Of a DNA stretch of 64,000 nt, positions 61,001 through 64,000 are shown piece by piece; position 1 is the first letter of the stretch, and every line of letters starts with the position of its first letter. The notes beneath the pieces are model-generated. The model made no database searches and had not been told where the DNA came from. It was given only the letters and a program-made list of their open reading frames with translations. The translations under genes and the position numbers were made by a program. Location: contig NC_045141.1 of NCBI RefSeq assembly GCF_008831285.2, positions 26,091,315-26,155,314 on the forward strand. The letters run 5' to 3'. The stretch is from Nymphaea colorata. Taxonomy: Eukaryota > Streptophyta > Magnoliopsida > Nymphaeales > Nymphaeaceae.

Positions 61001-62898
61001 CATGGCTCTGTCACTCAACATAGGAAAAATTTAGCATCTAATGGCTGTGAAATGTAGTTCAATCACTAAAAATGTTCATTTCTCATTTGAAACTATGGGA
61101 ACATTATGCTTCTTAACAGTGACACCTTGAGTGCAAGGACGGAACTTTTTTTATTAGGGTGTGTAGTTTGTAGAACCCAATCATTGAGGTAATGATCTTA
61201 TAGTTCACAAGGGGAATGGTGCAACTAATTGGGCTGTAGTTAGTAGGCTGTCTTTGGATCCATGACATCACTGCAAGTTGAAGTGCGCAGCCTTGAGGCA
61301 CTGAAAGCAAGACCTATAAGTAGACGAGAGGTTGAGTGATAGCTTTTCCTTTTTTCTGTGTGGTTTTCTTCTTGGTGGTAGGACAATTTCTACATAGAAC
61401 AGGCATCAAAATGGAGTATTTCTTGTTACAATTATCTTGGAGCTCACGTTGCACCAAATTGGTATATGCGAATTGCAGCTATTTGGTTTACTGCAAGAAA
61501 GATGAGTGAACTAAAAATAGAAGCGTGTGTTCAATGACAGACTTTTTGTAGTAACAGAGCAGGTGCCACTTTTTCATCTGTTTTCTGTAGGAACTGTTTG
61601 CAGGCTTCCATGTTCTTGCTTATCTCAAAAACAGAGCAGCATATAAGAGTTTTTGAACCGCCACAAGTTACCCCGAAGGCTAGTCTTTACAGGCCACGTT
61701 GTATTGTTGGTTGTCCTCCTGAAAATACATTTGGTTCGGTCTCTTGGTGTTGGATCTATGCTTTTATGGTGCAGGATATTGTTTGTCATATTAAAAAGTT
61801 CTGATCATGTCATGGCTTGGTGGAGTCGTGGACACTCTTGTCGAAGTCGTGGACAGACTCTTGTCGAAGTCGTGGACGGACTCTCTTCAAGTTAGCGTCA
61901 GTAGATACTAGATAAAGACGCACTTGATACTAGATAGAGACTCACCACCCACGTTGAGACCGGTGAGTCTTACACTGATATGGTGATCTCACTCGGTCCA
62001 TTGCTGTAGTAATTTGGTGCCTCTCTGGGGACAATGTTGGACTTACGAGGCAGGCACGCAGGTGCATTCAACAGCAACGACGAAGATGCAAAGCAAAATT
62101 TTCAGGCTCGGTTAGTCTTGTGACTTCAGATCAACGGATTTTAATTCAGGAAAATGAAAGCTCTCGCTGTCAGACATTTGTGCCTTTTGGGATTGCAGCA
62201 TAACTATGTATGGTTAAGTTCAAAACGGTGAGGAATCTGGATCTCGACGTGACGAGACGTCTACCAGGAACATTTCCAGCCTGATCACAGAATGGAAATA
62301 TGCGAGAAATCCTAGCTCTCTTCTGCAGCTTCAAAGCTTTAACTAACAGAAACTTTGTTTCTATTTCTTGGTATTGGAAAATTTATGATTGGTTTGTCCT
62401 TTTTCTGGTATTTGAGAATGCATGTGATTCCTCTGTTTTTTTCCTCTGTGGGTGTTTTAAGTGACTTGTCAGTCCTTTTCCCTGGTATTCGAGAATGTAT
62501 TTGGTTTGTCCCCGCCTCAACAATGTTGTCCCTAGCAACTAGCAACTCTCTTTGTTGTGACCAGAATCATGGTTATGTTCATTTGTGAACTTGTTTTTCA
62601 GTTTTCAATGCTACCGGACGAACTACTAACACAAGGCAACATGCAGGGCTTTAGATGGTATGCTAAGCGGCTACGGATTGACGAAGATGGAGACGTAGCA
62701 GAGGAGTTCTTGGAGGAAGTCTTGCCCGAAAGTTCATCTCAGGCAGCCATGGACAGCACGCCTTCAAAATCACAATCACAATCCAGGTTCATTGTCCGGC
62801 GCTCAAGCCGGCCAGCCAGAGTAAAGAGACAGGCAATTGTTCAAGATGGAAACATACTTCAATGTGTAGACTTTAACGGGACATTGATATGGGTGTAA
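58086..62898 (+). CDS. Conserved plant protein of unknown function, two exons (160 aa)
   Basis: Exon 1 58086-58316 (77 codons), phase-0 intron 58317-62646 (4.3 kb, CAG|GTAGCA to CATGCAG|GGC), exon 2 62647-62898 (83 codons and TAA). Start taken at MGLFRKIASLFG, the N-terminus I recall for this plant family; an in-frame ATG at 57969 would add 39 residues of leader-like sequence. Seen: basic/hydrophobic N-terminus (1-15), Gly/His/Asp-rich stretch (17-48), VPVTVERAYQGPVITQCDHG (54-72), EGGVQGFRWYAKRLRIDEDG (73-92), EEFLEEVLP, Ser/Gln-rich linker, and SSRPARVKRQAIVQDGNILQ then CVDFNGTLIWV at the end. From memory, similar short proteins of unknown role occur across land plants. No membrane segment. 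Residues 89-100 resemble an EF-hand loop but lack key positions. Function unknown. Confidence 0.85.
58317..62646 (+). other. 4.3-kb intron of the unknown-protein gene
   Basis: AT-rich with no convincing internal exon or nested gene. It carries short repeats at 61824-61891 and near 62360-62510, and no obvious transposon ends. A skipped or alternative exon cannot be excluded by eye, but the direct phase-0 join gives the conserved GGVQGFRWYA sequence. Confidence 0.7.
61824..61891. repeat. ~22-bp tandem repeat in the intron
   Basis: Three units of AGTCGTGGACAGACTCTTGTCGA-like sequence, with the first and last units shortened or substituted. Confidence 0.8.
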
Positions 62899-63098
62899 AA
62901 CACTTATTTGTTTTTTTAGTGACATTTCCATTATCGTACTCATGACGAACGTAGTAGAACCAAAGAAGAAGATTGATCATTTTGGTTCGCAAACACAAGA
63001 CCTTCACAAACAAAAACGATTATCCACACTACATCCTAATCAAAGGAAGACACCTAGACAAGTAACAACAAAGAGACGGTAGAACAAGAGAAAAATGA
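62899..63098. other. Short convergent intergenic gap
   Basis: Only 200 bp separate the stop codon of the unknown-protein gene (plus) from that of the LEA gene (minus), so their 3' UTRs probably overlap or abut. No repeat or other feature is seen. Confidence 0.7.
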
Positions 63099-63632
63099 TC
63101 AGACGCGCTTGGCAGAGGGCTCCGTTCCAGTCGCCGGATACTTCGAAGCTACAGTTACCGTTGCCGGGAAAGCTGCGCCTGTGGCAGCTTCAGTGGTGCC
63201 GTAACCTGAGGCTGGTGGCTGAGTGGTGCCGTAACCTGAGGCTGGTGCCTGAGTGGTGCCGTAACCTGAGGCTGGTGCCTGAGTGGTGCCGTAACCTGCG
63301 GCTGGTGCCTGAGTGGTGCCGTAACCTGCGGCTGGTGCCTGAGTGGTGCCGAAACCTGCCTCTGGTGCCTGAGGGGCGCCATAAACGCCGGCGGTGCTAG
63401 ATGGGTGCAGGTCGGTGGATGGTGCATAAGCAGCGGCCGCCGGATGCACTCCAGCGGTCTGTCCATGGATGCCATGCACGCCCGCCGTAGCTTCATGCTT
63501 TGCCCGCTCTCTTTCGGCCTTGTGCTGCAGTTTGGCCTCGTGAAGGTGCATCTTGGCCTCAGCCACCTTGGCTTCCTTGCGCTGGTGTGCCATCTCTTTC
63601 TCGCCTTCTGTCCTAGCAGCCGCCTTCTCTGC
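63099..63632 (-). CDS. LEA_1 (group 1/D-113 type) late embryogenesis abundant protein, last exon
   Basis: Desiccation-protective, intrinsically disordered hydrophilic protein. This exon begins with GCA at 63632 after an ATTTTGCAG acceptor and encodes 177 residues to TGA at 63101-63099. Seen: AEKAAARTEGEKEMAHQRKE and AKVAEAKMHLHEAKLQHKAE, the charged, helix-prone end of the LEA_1 domain; a Gly/His/Ala-rich linker (GVHGIHGQTAGVHP); six GYGTTQAPA(A/S) decapeptides; and a basic C-terminus, PSAKRV. No Cys or Trp. The first exon (normally starting MQ, with the first half of LEA_1) is not in the 370 bp to the right edge and must lie outside. Such genes are typically induced in seeds and by ABA; the promoter is not in view. 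Confidence 0.92.
   Translation of the reverse strand, partial: AEKAAARTEGEKEMAHQRKEAKVAEAKMHLHEAKLQHKAERERAKHEATAGVHGIHGQTAGVHPAAAAYAPSTDLHPSSTAGVYGAPQAPEAGFGTTQAPAAGYGTTQAPAAGYGTTQAPASGYGTTQAPASGYGTTQPPASGYGTTEAATGAAFPATVTVASKYPATGTEPSAKRV
63193..63372 (-). repeat. 30-bp coding minisatellite in the LEA gene
   Basis: Six 30-bp units starting at 63193, 63223, 63253, 63283, 63313 and 63343, each with GTGGTGCCGTAACCTG or a close variant. They encode G(Y/F)GTTQ(A/P)PA(A/S) repeats in frame, so unit gain or loss changes length without frameshift. Confidence 0.95.
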
Positions 63633-64000
63633 CTGCAAAATTTGCCGTAACTCAAATCACATTTCTTGAAAACAGAGGGTCGTCAGTAAATTAGTAATCA
63701 ACAAAAGGGTGCCCTCTTCGTTTCTCTATGTTAATAAAATGAACAATGAAAATGTCATCATAGTTCTTGGGTGTTCAATAGTTTAGGAAAGAACCATCTA
63801 TTGCTTTAATATAAGAAAGTGTGAAGGCTTGATGGTACCAAAATCTACGTTAGTAACCCACTAATTGTAAAAGTGAAAAACATAAGTTGTTAAATCTGCA
63901 CAAAGTTTGATCCCCAAAAGCGAGGAAATTAACTCATTTCAGTCAAAGCTTAACAACCTCTAAAACTTATACAATGCTCAATTGAGGTGAACGAACTGAA
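63633..64000 (-). other. Partial intron of the LEA gene
   Basis: AT-rich sequence upstream of the LEA exon acceptor with no ATG-started LEA-like segment, so the intron continues past the right edge. Confidence 0.75.

Noticed and set aside
63155..63655. Second minus-strand frame over the LEA exon
   Set aside because: His/Arg/Pro-rich shadow produced by the 30-bp repeat; the LEA frame has the family motifs.

Overview
This window is nuclear DNA from a flowering plant. It carries plant-only families: cellulose synthase-like D, a SUPERMAN-type zinc finger, AHL AT-hook proteins and a LEA_1 protein. Introns are GT-AG and some are long (1.8, 1.9, 3.8 and 4.3 kb). Intergenic DNA is AT-rich and full of CT/GA/TA microsatellites. 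GC-rich coding regions (CSLD, SUPERMAN-like, the first AHL) sit beside AT-richer multi-exon genes (AP-2 mu, the second AHL). That contrast would fit a monocot or early-diverging angiosperm, but the species cannot be fixed from sequence alone.

Layout, left to right. 1-1635 (-): 5' part of a cellulose synthase-like D gene, cut by the left edge, whose N-terminal region has no cysteine and therefore no RING. 5856-6478 (+): a SUPERMAN-like C2H2 gene whose zinc finger and C-terminal EAR repressor motif lie in different frames. 6479-21328: about 15 kb with no recognisable gene, with microsatellites, a possible tRNA-derived SINE and two small GC-rich islands. 21329-22225 (+): an intronless clade-A AHL gene. 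22226-37206: about 15 kb of mostly repeat-bearing intergenic DNA with a 5'-truncated LINE relic near 26.1 kb and an array of ~80-bp repeats near 30 kb; its last ~1.3 kb is probably 5' UTR and a leader intron of the next gene. 37207-40542 (+): a clade-B AHL gene with two AT-hooks and five coding exons. 41243-41515: a MITE-like element. 43283-54597 (-): the complete 13-exon gene for the AP-2 clathrin adaptor mu subunit, 438 residues, with repeat-rich introns 1 and 11. 58086-62898 (+): a two-exon gene for a conserved plant protein of unknown function, 160 residues. 63099-63632 (-): the last exon of a LEA_1 gene, cut by the right edge, with a 30-bp coding minisatellite.

The genes do not form a pathway; this is ordinary plant gene order. 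Three relationships matter: the two AHL genes are same-strand neighbours from different clades, 15 kb apart; CSLD/SUPERMAN-like and AP2M/unknown-protein are divergent pairs; AHL2/AP2M and unknown-protein/LEA are convergent pairs, the last with only 200 bp between stop codons. No new multi-gene system was found. The most checkable oddities are the RING-less CSLD, the frame break in the SUPERMAN-like gene, the small AHL2 intron whose retention would give a two-hook protein without its PPC domain, the twice-present hairpin element in AP2M intron 1, and the EF-hand-like loop in the unknown protein.
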